From contig NZ_JAVHUY010000061.1 in NCBI RefSeq assembly GCF_031085175.1, positions 1 through 61,107 of the forward strand: a DNA stretch of 61,107 nucleotides, given 5' to 3'. Origin of the DNA: Phytohabitans maris (lineage in GTDB: Bacteria; Actinomycetota; Actinomycetes; Mycobacteriales; Micromonosporaceae). Below, one piece after another: positions 8,633 to 17,772 of this stretch (its first letter is position 1; every line of letters begins with the position of its first letter). The notes under the pieces are model-generated. The model was given only the letters and a program-made list of their open reading frames with translations. It was not told where the DNA came from and did no database searches. A program made the position numbers and the translations under genes.

Positions 8633-11632
8633 ATGCATGAATGGCACGTCGGGACCGGAGAGCACGCCATCCCCCTGCTGGCGTCGAAGCTCGCGGTCCC
8701 ACCACCGCCGGAGGTCCCGCTCGCCCGCCCGCGCCTGACCCGGTTGCTCGATGCCGGGGTGCGCGGGCCGGTGACACTGGTGACGGCTCCCGCGGGGTGG
8801 GGAAAGACGGTACTGCTGGGCGCGTGGGCGCGGGCACAACCGGACCAGCCGGTGGCCTGGTACACGGCCGAGGCGGGTGACGGCCCGAGATTCTGGGCGT
8901 ACGTGGGTGCGGCGCTGCGAAAGCACGGCGTCGACGCGCCCGAGGACGCCGACCCGGAACGGCTCGCCGCCGCGATCGCCCGGCTGGAGCGGCCCGCCGT
9001 GCTGCTCCTGGACGACCTGCACCTGGCGGTCGACCAGGAGCTGGCGGACGGGCTGGACTTCCTGGTGCGGCACGCCGACCGGCGCCTGCACCTGGTCGCC
9101 GCCGTGCGCACCGAGCCGCCGCTCGGGCTGCACCGGTGGCGGCTGGAGGGCGGGCTGGTCGAGGTGTCGGCGCACGACCTGGCCTTCAACCGGGAGGAGA
9201 CGGCGGAGCTGCTGGCCCGCCACCGGGTGCCGGCCAGCGCGCGGCGCGTCGACGACCTGCAGCTGCGCACCGAGGGGTGGCCGGCGGGGCTGCGCTTCGC
9301 GGCCCGCTCGCTGTACGCCCACCCGGACCCGGACCGCTTCATCGCCGGGTACGGCGGGGAGCATCCGAGCGTCGCCGGCTACCTGGTCGACGAGGTGCTC
9401 GCCGGGCAGCCGGCCGAGGCCCGGGACGTGCTGCTGCGCACGTCGATCGCCGAGCCGGTGAGCGGCGAGCTCGCCGACGTGCTGACCGGGCGGGAGGACG
9501 CCGCCCGGGTCCTGGCCGAGCTGGAGCGCACCAACGGCTTCGTGATGCCGCTCAAGAGCCGGCCGGGCGCGTACCGGTACCACCGGATGTTCGGCGAGCT
9601 GCTCCGCGCGGAGCTGCGCCGCCGCTCGCCCGACCAGCTCACCGACCTGCACCGGCGGGCCGCGGCCTGGCACGCCGACCGGCACATGCCGCCGGACGCG
9701 CTGCGGCACGCGCTCGCCGGCCGGGACTGGCCCAGGGCGACCGAGCTGCTGGTGCAGAGCTGGCCGGAGCTGATCCCGTACGGCCCGGAGGGCGACCGGC
9801 TCCCCGCGCCGCCGATCCCGCCACCACCGGCCAGCGCGCTGCGCGCCGACCCGGCCCTCGCGCTGGCGTACGCGGCCGCGTTCCTCGACGCGCAGGACCG
9901 GACGTCGGCGACCGCGTTCCTGCGGCTGGCGCAGCGGCACCGGGATCGGATGCCGCAGGGGCAGCGGGCCCGGTACGCGCTGGTCGCGGCCGCGCTCCGG
10001 CTGGCCGAGGCGCAGCTCTACGGCGACCACGCGGCGGTGCTGCCGGCCGCCCGCCAGCTGCTCGACCTCTCCGCCACGGCGGGCGTCGGCGCGGCGGCGG
10101 CCCGCCCGCTCGCGGCCACGGCGGGTACGGCGGCCGGTGGGCGCAACGGCGGGCCCGGCGCCACGGCGGCCGCCCCGCTGATCCGCAACGCCGGCCCGGT
10201 CACGCCCGGCACCGGCCCGGTACCCGCCTCGACCCTGGCCCGGAACTCCGGCGGCAACGGCACGGCCACGGGCGTCGGGCCGACCGCCACGGTGCAGGCC
10301 GGCCAGAACGCCGGCCCGCACGGCCCGGCATCGGTCTCCGTCCGCAACGGCGGGCCGGGGAACGGGCACGGGGAGCTGTCGCCGTTCGGGCGCGCGGGGG
10401 ACGGTGCGGCGGGCGCCGGCGAGCGGGCGTTCCGGGCGGCCGATCCGGCCACCCGGGCGGTGGCGCTCGCCGCGGTCGGCGTGGCCGAGATGGAGGCCGG
10501 TGACCTCGTGGCCGCCGGGTACGCGCTCGCCGCCGGGCTGGCCGAGGCGCGCGCCGCCGGGCTCACCCGGCCCGCGTCGGCCTGCGCGGCGCGGCTCGCC
10601 GTGGTGCACGCCGTGCGGGGCGAACTGCGCGAGGCCGGCGAGGCCGCGCGGGCGTACCAGGGCGGGTCTTCGGGAGATCGCCGGCACGCGCACCTGGCGC
10701 TCGCCCTCGTGGCCCTGCACCGCGACGAGCTCGCGGAAGCCGCCGCGCACCTGGACCGCGCGGCTCCGCCGGCCCCGGCGGACGCCGGCGTGCCCTCGGC
10801 GGAGCGGGCCGGCACCGCGTTCCCGGCGCTGGTCGCGGTGGCCCGCGCGGGGCTGCTGGAGGCGCGCGGCGACCTGGCCGCGGCGCACCGGGCGATCTCC
10901 GCCGCCCGCGCCGACCGGGCGCTGCCGCCGCTGGTCGAACGGTGGCTGGCGGTCGCCGAGGCGGACCTGCACACGGCGCGCGGCGACGCGTCCGGCGCGC
11001 GGGTCCTGCTCGGCCCGGTCGCCGCCCGGGAGGACGCGGCCGGGCAGCGCACCGCCGGCGACGTCGCCGGTGCGGTCGCCCTGGCCCGGGCGCAGCTGCG
11101 CGCCGGCGACCCGGCGGCCGCCACCCGGGCGCTGCCGCCCTGGGACGACCTCGAGGCCGACGTCCCGCCGGCCGTCCGGGTCGACGCCGGCCTGCTCTCC
11201 GCGATCGCCGCCCGCCGCGGCGGCGACCACCGCCGGGCCGCGCGCGACCTGGAGGCGGTGCTGGGGCTGGCCGGGCCGGAGGGGTTCCGGCGGGTCTTCA
11301 CCCGGGGTGGGACGGACGCGCGCGACCTGCTCGCCGCCCACCTCGACGCCGGCACCGCGTACTGGCCGCTCGTCGCCGACCTGGTGGCGGCGATGCCGCC
11401 GCCGGCCGCGGCCGACCCGCCGCCGTCGCCGGAGACCGGGGAGACGCTCACCGAGCGGGAGCTGACCGTCCTGCGGTACCTGCAGAGCATGCTGTCCACA
11501 GTGGAGATAGCGGGCGAGCTGTCGCTCTCGGTCAACACCGTCAAGACGCACGTGCGCAACATCTACCGCAAGCTGTCGGCGACCCGCCGCCGGGAGGCGG
11601 TACGCCGCGGCCGGGAGCTGCGCCTGATCTGA
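8633..11632 (+). CDS. LAL/MalT-type LuxR transcriptional regulator
   Basis: 999 aa from the ATG at 8633 (the frame is open to 8549, but the upstream residues are not typical). Walker A is TAPAGWGKT near residue 50 and Walker B VLLLDDLHL near 128, giving an STAND-type ATPase like MalT. The middle (about 350-920) is a helical TPR-like region. A C-terminal LuxR HTH has LTERELTVLRYL and SVNTVKTHVRNIYRKL. Residues about 480-600 form a Gly/Ala/Pro-rich low-complexity insert. The ligand is unknown. The stop codon falls inside repeat A copy 2. Confidence 0.9.
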   Translation: MHEWHVGTGEHAIPLLASKLAVPPPPEVPLARPRLTRLLDAGVRGPVTLVTAPAGWGKTVLLGAWARAQPDQPVAWYTAEAGDGPRFWAYVGAALRKHGVDAPEDADPERLAAAIARLERPAVLLLDDLHLAVDQELADGLDFLVRHADRRLHLVAAVRTEPPLGLHRWRLEGGLVEVSAHDLAFNREETAELLARHRVPASARRVDDLQLRTEGWPAGLRFAARSLYAHPDPDRFIAGYGGEHPSVAGYLVDEVLAGQPAEARDVLLRTSIAEPVSGELADVLTGREDAARVLAELERTNGFVMPLKSRPGAYRYHRMFGELLRAELRRRSPDQLTDLHRRAAAWHADRHMPPDALRHALAGRDWPRATELLVQSWPELIPYGPEGDRLPAPPIPPPPASALRADPALALAYAAAFLDAQDRTSATAFLRLAQRHRDRMPQGQRARYALVAAALRLAEAQLYGDHAAVLPAARQLLDLSATAGVGAAAARPLAATAGTAAGGRNGGPGATAAAPLIRNAGPVTPGTGPVPASTLARNSGGNGTATGVGPTATVQAGQNAGPHGPASVSVRNGGPGNGHGELSPFGRAGDGAAGAGERAFRAADPATRAVALAAVGVAEMEAGDLVAAGYALAAGLAEARAAGLTRPASACAARLAVVHAVRGELREAGEAARAYQGGSSGDRRHAHLALALVALHRDELAEAAAHLDRAAPPAPADAGVPSAERAGTAFPALVAVARAGLLEARGDLAAAHRAISAARADRALPPLVERWLAVAEADLHTARGDASGARVLLGPVAAREDAAGQRTAGDVAGAVALARAQLRAGDPAAATRALPPWDDLEADVPPAVRVDAGLLSAIAARRGGDHRRAARDLEAVLGLAGPEGFRRVFTRGGTDARDLLAAHLDAGTAYWPLVADLVAAMPPPAAADPPPSPETGETLTERELTVLRYLQSMLSTVEIAGELSLSVNTVKTHVRNIYRKLSATRRREAVRRGRELRLI

Positions 11633-11678
11633 CGCTCCCCTCGAGTCGCTGGAACGACGTGAGGGGAGCTTCGATCAC
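11626..11678. repeat. Repeat family A, copy 2, overlapping a stop codon
   Basis: The right arm (TGAGGGGAGCTTCGATCAC) is intact. The left arm is diverged (GATCTGACGCTCCCCTCGA) and contains the TGA stop of the LAL regulator, so the last codons of that gene are part of the repeat. It lies upstream of the SDR gene on the same strand. Confidence 0.85.
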
Positions 11679-11740
11679 AGAGGGGGACTCACCCGCGCCG
11701 CGTGATCCGGCCTCACCCGGCCGGCCCCCACTCTGGGCCG

Positions 11741-12427
11741 GTGAAGACGTTCGTAGTGATCGGCGGGACGAGCGGGCTCGGGTTCGAGGTGGCCCGGCTC
11801 CTGGCGCCCGAGCACCGGGTCGTCGTCGTGGGTGACCGGGTGGACGAGGTCAAGAACGTGGCCGCCGATCTCGGCTGTGACGGGTTGACCTGCGACGTGT
11901 CCCGGTACGACCAGGTGGAGCGCGCGTTCGACGAGATCGCCATGCGCGGGGCCGTACACGGGGTGGCGCACTGCGCGGCCATGTGGGCCGGCGGGGCACT
12001 GGACGAGCTGGCGCCGGAGACGATCCGCCGCGCTGTGGAGGTGAACGTGCTGGGTCCCACGTACGTACTGCGCGAGGCGCTGCGCCGGATGCGGGCGCAG
12101 GGCTTCGGCAACGCGGTGTACGTCGGCGCGGTCGCGGTGGACGCCGCCCGCCCCGGCATCCCCGTGTACCGGGCCACCAAGAGCTACGGCAAGAGCCTCG
12201 TGGAGTCGGTCGCCCAGGCCACCGGCAGCAACGAGGTGAAGCTCATGCAGGTACACCCCGGTCCGATGCCCACCCGCCTGCAGGAGCGGGTGGGCGACTC
12301 GTTCCTCGACACGGTCTACACCCCGCCGGCCGCGGTGGCCCGGGAGATCGTACGGTTGCTCCTGCTCGCGCCGGAGGACCCGTACGTCTCCGATCTCAGG
12401 GTGCTGCAGGCCAACGGTAGGTGGTGA
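11741..12427 (+). CDS. Short-chain dehydrogenase/reductase, atypical active site
   Basis: 228 aa from GTG 11741. The Rossmann cofactor motif is GGTSGLGFEV, the catalytic Tyr/Lys lies in YRATK, and an NVLG motif is present. The stretch before the Tyr reads AVYVGAVAVDAARPG, so the usual catalytic Ser (normally an ISS motif) seems to be missing, which may mean altered or lost oxidoreductase activity. The stop overlaps the next gene's GTG by 4 nt (GTGA), indicating coupling with the MFS exporter. Confidence 0.82.
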   Translation: MKTFVVIGGTSGLGFEVARLLAPEHRVVVVGDRVDEVKNVAADLGCDGLTCDVSRYDQVERAFDEIAMRGAVHGVAHCAAMWAGGALDELAPETIRRAVEVNVLGPTYVLREALRRMRAQGFGNAVYVGAVAVDAARPGIPVYRATKSYGKSLVESVAQATGSNEVKLMQVHPGPMPTRLQERVGDSFLDTVYTPPAAVAREIVRLLLLAPEDPYVSDLRVLQANGRW

Positions 12428-14112
12428 GCACCGGGGGCCAGGCACAGGCGTGGTCGCCGCTGCGCATCGCGGTGTACCGCAACCTGTGGCTGGCATTGCT
12501 CGCGGCCAACATCGGCACCTGGATGCAGACGGTGGGTGCCCAGTGGCTGCTGGTCAACACCACGGACGCGGAGACGCTGGTCGCGGCCGTACAGACGGCC
12601 AGCATGCTGCCGATCCTGCTCTTCGCGCTCCCCGCCGGCGTGCTCGCGGACGCGTTCGACCGGCGGTACCTGCTGATCTCCGTGCAGGGCTTCCTGGCCA
12701 CGGTGGGCATCGTGATGACGGTGCTCACCGCGACCGGGCACATGGGGCCGGCGCTGCTGCTGACGCTGACGTTCGCGCTCGGTACCGGGCAGGCGGTGAC
12801 CCTGCCCGCGTGGGCCGCGGTGATCCCGCAGCTCGTCCCGCGCGACCAGATCCGGCCCGCCTCCGCCCTCGGCGCGATCAGCGTGAACGTGGCCCGGGCG
12901 ATCGGCCCGGCCGTCGCCGGCGTCCTCATCGCCGAGGTCGGCATCGCGTTCGTCTTCGGCCTGAACGCGGCCACGTTCGTGCTCTTCGCCGCCACGCTGA
13001 TCCGCTGGAAGCCGCGCAGCGCACGCCCGACCGAGGCGCCCGAGCGCTTCACCGCCGCGCTGCGGGCCGGCGGCCGCTACGTGCGCTACTCCCCCACGCT
13101 GCGCCACCTGCTGCTGCGGATCGTGCTGTTCATCCTGCCCGGCAGCGCACTGTGGGCGCTGCTGCCGCTGGTGGCGAGCGAGCGGCTCGGCACCAGCTCG
13201 CACGGGTACGGCCTGCTGCTCGCCGCGCTCGGCGTCGGCGCGATCGCGGGCGGCATCGGCCTGCCCAGGCTGCGCTCGCGGATGTCCGCGAGCAAGCTGC
13301 TCGGCCTGGCCGGCGTGATCTTCGGGCTCAGCCTCCTCGACGTGGCGACGCTCAACGACCTGCTCGCCGTCACGGTCGCGCTCGCCCCGGCCGGCGCCGC
13401 GTGGGTCATCGTCCTGGCCAACCTGAACGCGGAGATCCAGCTCTTCCTGCCCAACTGGGTACGCGCCCGCGGCCTCGCCGTCTACCAGGTGGTGTTCGCC
13501 GGCGGGCAGGCGCTGGGCGCGCTGGCCTGGGGCGCCGTGGCGCAGGTGGTCGGGCTCGAGCTGACGTTCCTGCTCGCGGCCGTCATCATGCTCCTCGACG
13601 CGGTGGCGCTGGCCCGGTGGCCGCTGCCCGACCTGCGCGACGTGGACCGCGAGCCGGCGGTCATCTGGCCCGAGGTGTCGCTCGGCGTCCGCCCCGATCC
13701 CGAGGCCGGCCCGGTGCTGGTCGCCTCCAGCTACGACGTACGCCCCGAACGGGAAAAGGAGTTCATGGACGCGATGCGGCTGGTCCGCGGCACCCGGATG
13801 CGCACCGGCGCGCGGCGGTGGGGGCTCTTCCGGGTCGGCGAGGAGCCGCACCGGTTCGTCGAGGTGTACCAGATCGCGACGTGGGGCGAACACCTGCGGC
13901 AGCACGACAACCGGTTCACCGGCGCCGACCAGGAAACCGAGGAACGCGTGAACGCGATCGCCGACGAAAGCTCGCGCTCGTGGCACCTGCTGCCCGCCGA
14001 GTCGGTCTCGCGCGACCCCGGCGCCGCCGCGGACGAGGCGGTCGCGACCGGCGACATGACCGCAGACCCGACCGGCGTGGGCGGCCCGGAGACGGTCACC
14101 CGGCCGGCGTGA
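12424..14112 (+). CDS. MFS exporter, transmembrane secretion effector type (MFS_3)
   Basis: 562 aa from GTG 12424 (GTG 12421 is an alternative). The first 400 residues show about 12 membrane helices with ANIGTWMQTVGAQWLLV and the loop GVLADAFDRRYLL typical of the MFS_3/EntS-like family. The family's cytoplasmic C-terminal domain follows (about 430-540), with VLVASSYDVRPEREKEFMDAM, W/R-rich strands and HDNRFTGAD. It is probably a small-molecule exporter in the inner membrane. It is translationally coupled to the SDR, which may modify the exported compound. Confidence 0.87.
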   Translation: MSTGGQAQAWSPLRIAVYRNLWLALLAANIGTWMQTVGAQWLLVNTTDAETLVAAVQTASMLPILLFALPAGVLADAFDRRYLLISVQGFLATVGIVMTVLTATGHMGPALLLTLTFALGTGQAVTLPAWAAVIPQLVPRDQIRPASALGAISVNVARAIGPAVAGVLIAEVGIAFVFGLNAATFVLFAATLIRWKPRSARPTEAPERFTAALRAGGRYVRYSPTLRHLLLRIVLFILPGSALWALLPLVASERLGTSSHGYGLLLAALGVGAIAGGIGLPRLRSRMSASKLLGLAGVIFGLSLLDVATLNDLLAVTVALAPAGAAWVIVLANLNAEIQLFLPNWVRARGLAVYQVVFAGGQALGALAWGAVAQVVGLELTFLLAAVIMLLDAVALARWPLPDLRDVDREPAVIWPEVSLGVRPDPEAGPVLVASSYDVRPEREKEFMDAMRLVRGTRMRTGARRWGLFRVGEEPHRFVEVYQIATWGEHLRQHDNRFTGADQETEERVNAIADESSRSWHLLPAESVSRDPGAAADEAVATGDMTADPTGVGGPETVTRPA

Positions 14113-14147
14113 CGCGCCGTCACCCCACCGTTCGCGACCATCCCGAC

Positions 14148-14699
14148 ATGGATGATCCTTTCCGCTTGACGATGAGCCGGCTCCGCGGGCCGGTCACCGA
14201 GGAGGACCACCTCCTCGGCAGCTCGTACGCCCCGGTCACCCTCGTCGAGTACGGGGACTACCAGTGCCCCGGCTCGGCCGTCGCGCACGGGGTGGTCCGG
14301 GAGGTACTTCGCCAGCGTCCCACCAAGGTCGCGTTCGTCTACCGGCACTTCCCGCTGACCGACGTGCACCCGTACTCGGAGATCGCCGCCGAGGCCGCGG
14401 AGGCCGCCGCCGCCCGCGGCCGGTTCTGGCAGATGCACGACTGGCTCTTCGCCCACCAGGACCACCTCAAGCCGCTGCAGCTCGCGCTCGCGGTCGACCG
14501 CCTGGGGCTGGACGTGGAGCGGGTGGGCCGGGCGATGGGCGGCCACCACTACCTGGCCCGCATCCGCCGCGACTTCGGCAGCGGCGTGCGCAGTGGCGTG
14601 GCCGGCACGCCCACGTTCTTCGTCAACGGCATCCGCCACGACGCCCCGCACTCCCTGGAGGCCCTCCTCTCCGCGGTGGACGACGCCGCGGACACGTAG
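14148..14699 (+). CDS. DsbA-like thioredoxin-fold protein with CPGS active site
   Basis: 183 aa. The thioredoxin_4/DsbA fold starts VTLVEYGDYQCPGSA, with FVYRHFPLTDVHPYSE and the cis-Pro motif GVAGTPTFFVNG. The classical CPxC pair is reduced to one cysteine (C40, CPGS), so it cannot make the usual internal disulfide and may be a mono-thiol or detoxification-type relative. There is no signal peptide, so it should be cytoplasmic. It starts 35 bp after the MFS gene and is likely in the same transcript. Confidence 0.85.
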   Translation: MDDPFRLTMSRLRGPVTEEDHLLGSSYAPVTLVEYGDYQCPGSAVAHGVVREVLRQRPTKVAFVYRHFPLTDVHPYSEIAAEAAEAAAARGRFWQMHDWLFAHQDHLKPLQLALAVDRLGLDVERVGRAMGGHHYLARIRRDFGSGVRSGVAGTPTFFVNGIRHDAPHSLEALLSAVDDAADT

Positions 14700-14736
14700 G
14701 CTGATCGATGCCCGGCGCGCCGGTAGGCTCGCCGGT

Positions 14737-16452
14737 GTGACCGATCTTCGCAGCGCCCAGTGGTACGCCGGCGACGACCGCAACGCGTACATCCATCGGG
14801 CGTGGATGCGGCGCGGGCTGCCGGACGGGGCGTTCTCCGGGCGGCCGCACATCGCGATCGCAAACACCGCCTCCGACCTCACACCCTGCAACATCCACCT
14901 CAACGACGTCGCCGACAGCGTCAAGGCCGGCGTCTGGGAAGCCGGCGGCGTACCGCTCAACCTGCCCGTCGTCTCGATCGGCGAGACCCAGGTGCGCCCC
15001 ACCGCGATGCTCTGGCGCAACCTCGCCGCGATGGCCATCGAGGAGATGCTGCGCGCCAACCCGATCGACGGCGTGGTACTGCTCGGCGGCTGCGACAAGA
15101 CCATCCCCGCGCTGCTCATGGCCGCCGCCTCGGTCGACCTGCCGGCCGTGGTGGTGCCCGGCGGCCCGATGCTCACCGGCCACTTCCGCGGCGCCCCGCT
15201 GGGCTGCGGCACCGACGTCTGGCGGCTCTCCGAAGAGGTACGCGCCGGCACCCTGTCACACGAGGCGTTCATGCGCTCGGAATCCGCGATGATCCGCAGC
15301 CGCGGCCACTGCAACACCATGGGCACCGCCTCCACGATGGCCAGCATGGCCGAGGCGCTCGGCATGACACTGCCCGGCATCGCCGGCACCCCGGCGCCGG
15401 ACAGCCGCCTGCTCGCCCTCTCCCACGAGACCGGCAAACTCGCCGTCGACCTCGTCGCCGCCGCCCGACGCCCCAGCGACGTACTGACCAAGGCCTCCTT
15501 CCGCAACGCCATCGTCACCCTCGCCGCGATCGGCGGCTCCACCAACGCCGTCGTACACCTGCTCGCCATCGCCGGCCGGGCCGGCGTCGACCTCACCCTG
15601 GACGACTTCGACCAGATCGGCTCCGGCGTACCCCTGCTGGTCGACCTGCAACCCGCCGGCCGCCACCTGATGGACGACCTCTACCGCGCCGGCGGCCTGC
15701 ACGCCGCCCTCAACGAGGTCATCGACCTGCTCGACGCCGAAGCGATCACCGTCACCGGCCGCCCCCTCGTCGAACACGTGGCCGGCGCCGAGATCTGGGA
15801 CGAGACGGTCATCCGCCGCCGCGCCAAGCCCCTGCTCGACGACGCCGGCATCGCCGTACTCAAAGGCAACCTCGCCCCCGACGGCGCCGTCGTCAAACCC
15901 GCCGCCGCCTCACCCGAACTACTCCAGCACCGCGGCCCCGCCGTCGTCTTCGACAGCGTCGAAGACCTGCACGCCCGCCTCGACTCCCCCGACCTCGACG
16001 TCACCCCCGACTCCGTCCTCATCCTGCGCGGCTGCGGACCCAGGGGCTACCCCGGCATGCCCGAGGTCGGCAACCTCCCCCTGCCCGCCAAGCTGCTGGC
16101 CAAAGGCGTCCGCGACATGGTACGCATCAGCGACGCCCGGATGAGCGGCACCGCCTACGGCACAGTCGTCCTGCACGCCACCCCCGAAGCCGCCGTCGGC
16201 GGCCCCCTCGCCCTGGTCCGCACCGGCGACCCCATCATCCTCGACGTCCCCGCCCGCCGCCTCGACATCGACCTACCCGCCGAAGAACTCGCCCAGCGCA
16301 CCCCCTCCCAGACCAGCACCGCCGCCTACGCCGCACCCACCCGCGGCTGGGAACGCCTCTACATCGACCACGTCATGCAAGCCGACAAAGGCGCCGACCT
16401 CGACTTCCTCACCGGCGCCAGCGGCCCCGACGTCGGCCGCGAGTCCCATTAG
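14737..16452 (+). CDS. IlvD/Edd-family dehydratase (dihydroxy-acid or sugar-acid dehydratase)
   Basis: 571 aa from GTG 14737. The Fe-S ligand cysteines sit in TPCNIHLND, GGCDKTIPAL and the later HCNTMGTASTM; RGCGPRGYPGMPE is the family signature. Length and the NTASDLTPCN motif fit the arabinonate/xylonate-type branch as well as branched-chain DHAD, so I do not assign a substrate. It would dehydrate a 2,3-dihydroxy acid to a 2-keto-3-deoxy acid. The 3' two-thirds are strikingly C-rich on the coding strand, unlike the 5' third. Confidence 0.88.
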   Translation: MTDLRSAQWYAGDDRNAYIHRAWMRRGLPDGAFSGRPHIAIANTASDLTPCNIHLNDVADSVKAGVWEAGGVPLNLPVVSIGETQVRPTAMLWRNLAAMAIEEMLRANPIDGVVLLGGCDKTIPALLMAAASVDLPAVVVPGGPMLTGHFRGAPLGCGTDVWRLSEEVRAGTLSHEAFMRSESAMIRSRGHCNTMGTASTMASMAEALGMTLPGIAGTPAPDSRLLALSHETGKLAVDLVAAARRPSDVLTKASFRNAIVTLAAIGGSTNAVVHLLAIAGRAGVDLTLDDFDQIGSGVPLLVDLQPAGRHLMDDLYRAGGLHAALNEVIDLLDAEAITVTGRPLVEHVAGAEIWDETVIRRRAKPLLDDAGIAVLKGNLAPDGAVVKPAAASPELLQHRGPAVVFDSVEDLHARLDSPDLDVTPDSVLILRGCGPRGYPGMPEVGNLPLPAKLLAKGVRDMVRISDARMSGTAYGTVVLHATPEAAVGGPLALVRTGDPIILDVPARRLDIDLPAEELAQRTPSQTSTAAYAAPTRGWERLYIDHVMQADKGADLDFLTGASGPDVGRESH

Positions 16453-16705
16453 GACAATCCAATTCGCCCCGGCCCGCGTCGGCCGCGGACCGTTTGCGCG
16501 GTGTCCCCGATGCTTTCCCGCGGGCACCGCCGCGGCCGGCGGCTCGCTAGCGGACCACGACGACGTCGCGGTGGCCCAAGCCTTTCGGAGTCGGCGCGAC
16601 GGTTTGATCACAGGCCGCCGGGACGCTGAACACAAGCCCCTGGGCCTGTATCAAAGAGTTTGTTGGCGAGCCGGAGTCCAGGCGGCGCCCGGCAAGGAAC
16701 TTGAT
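16453..16705. other. Intergenic region after the dehydratase
   Basis: Apart from the hairpin at 16602-16654, I see no gene or recognisable element in this stretch. Repeat B copy 1 follows directly. Confidence 0.5.
16602..16654 (+). terminator. Possible hairpin downstream of the dehydratase
   Basis: TTTGATCACAGGCC pairs with GGCCTGTATCAAA across a loop of about 26 nt, with one bulged base. It lies about 150 bp past the dehydratase stop and before repeat B. No T-run follows, so its terminator role is a guess. Confidence 0.4.
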
Positions 16706-16802
16706 AGTGCGGTGGCCACTAACCTTTGCCGGCTTCGCCGGCCCGGGTGACCAGCGGCCGAAGGCCGCCGGTCACCCGGCGAACGTCAGTGGCCACCGCA
16801 CT
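16706..16802. repeat. Repeat family B, copy 1 (97-bp inverted repeat)
   Basis: It begins AGTGCGGTGGCCACT and ends AGTGGCCACCGCACT, with inner pairs GGGTGACC/GGTCACCC and GCGGCC/GGCCGC. The last two bases form part of the TAG stop of the acetylxylan esterase on the minus strand. Copy 2 at 47159-47255 has the same length, the opposite orientation and the same relation to a stop codon. Confidence 0.9.
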
Positions 16803-17772
16803 AGCGCTTCAGGAGGTCGGCGAGGAAGGCGATCTGCTCGGCCTTCTGGAAGTTCTGTCCGCCCTCGTGCCCGTTGTACGACCAGATCCGGATGTCCTTC
16901 TCCGCCGGCCAGTGGTTGTACGCGGCGTACACAGTGGAGGGTGGGCAGACGTCGTCCATCAGGGCGACCGAGAAGAGGGCCGGCGCGCTCGCGTGCGCGG
17001 CGAAGTTGACGCCGTCGAAGTAGCGCAGCGTGTCGAAGACCTGCTCCACCTGGTCGCGATGCGTCTTGCAGTACGTGGTGAGCTCGAAGTACGGCGCCTT
17101 GTCGGTGATCTCGGTGGCCCGCCGGTAGTGGCACAGGAACGGTACGTCCGGCATCACCGCGGCCAGCCCGTCCACCAGGCCGCCGACCGCCAGCGCGATG
17201 CCGCCGCCCTGGCTGGCGCCGGCCGCGGCGACCCGGGTGGGGTCGACGAGCGGGTGCTCGCGGGCGGTCTCCACGGCGCGCACCGCGTCGGTGAAGAGGC
17301 GGCGGTAGTAGTAGGTCCGCGGGTCGAGGATGCCGCGGGTCATGAAGCCGGGCGTGTGCGGGCCGCCCGACGCCTCGGGGTCCGGGGTGTCGCCGGGCAG
17401 CCAGCCGCCGCTGCCCTGGCCGCGGGTGTCCATGACCAGGTGGGCGTAGCCGGCCGAGCTCCAGGCCAGCCAGTCGAGCGGGAGGCCGCGGCCGCCGCCG
17501 TACCCGATGAACTCGACCACGCAGGGCAACGGGCCGGCGGCGCCGCGCGGCGCGAGGAACCAGCCCTTCACCGGGTGTCCCCCGAACCCGCTGAACGTCA
17601 CGTCGTGCACCTCTACTGTGGACAGTCCACTGTCGTACGGCGTGAACGTGGGCGGCGTGGCGGCGGCGCGGGCCGCGTCGAGCGTGGCGGTCCAGAACGC
17701 GCCGAAGTCGGCGGGCTCGCTCCGCTCCGGCCGGTAGGCGCGCAGCTGGTCCAGGGGCAGGTCGACGAACAC
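16801..17772 (-). CDS. Acetylxylan esterase / cephalosporin-C deacetylase family (AXE1)
   Basis: 323 aa, alpha/beta hydrolase of carbohydrate esterase family 7. The nucleophile motif is GASQGGGIA, the oxyanion/Asp region [10 protein letters not shown] and [11 protein letters not shown], and the catalytic His HEGGQ. No signal peptide is visible, which fits intracellular CE7 enzymes that deacetylate short xylo-oligosaccharides. The stop codon is shared with repeat B copy 1. The gene is divergent from an AraC regulator that may control it. Confidence 0.93.
   Translation of the reverse strand: MFVDLPLDQLRAYRPERSEPADFGAFWTATLDAARAAATPPTFTPYDSGLSTVEVHDVTFSGFGGHPVKGWFLAPRGAAGPLPCVVEFIGYGGGRGLPLDWLAWSSAGYAHLVMDTRGQGSGGWLPGDTPDPEASGGPHTPGFMTRGILDPRTYYYRRLFTDAVRAVETAREHPLVDPTRVAAAGASQGGGIALAVGGLVDGLAAVMPDVPFLCHYRRATEITDKAPYFELTTYCKTHRDQVEQVFDTLRYFDGVNFAAHASAPALFSVALMDDVCPPSTVYAAYNHWPAEKDIRIWSYNGHEGGQNFQKAEQIAFLADLLKR

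Noticed and set aside
8504-11551. A 1015-codon minus-strand frame opposite the LAL regulator
   Set aside because: Arg/Gly/Ala-rich antisense shadow without motifs; the regulator on the + strand is unambiguous.
14737-16452. The dehydratase as the missing step of the galactose pathway
   Set aside because: A dedicated galactonate dehydratase is present in the sugar locus, and this gene lies in a separate operon 5 kb away.
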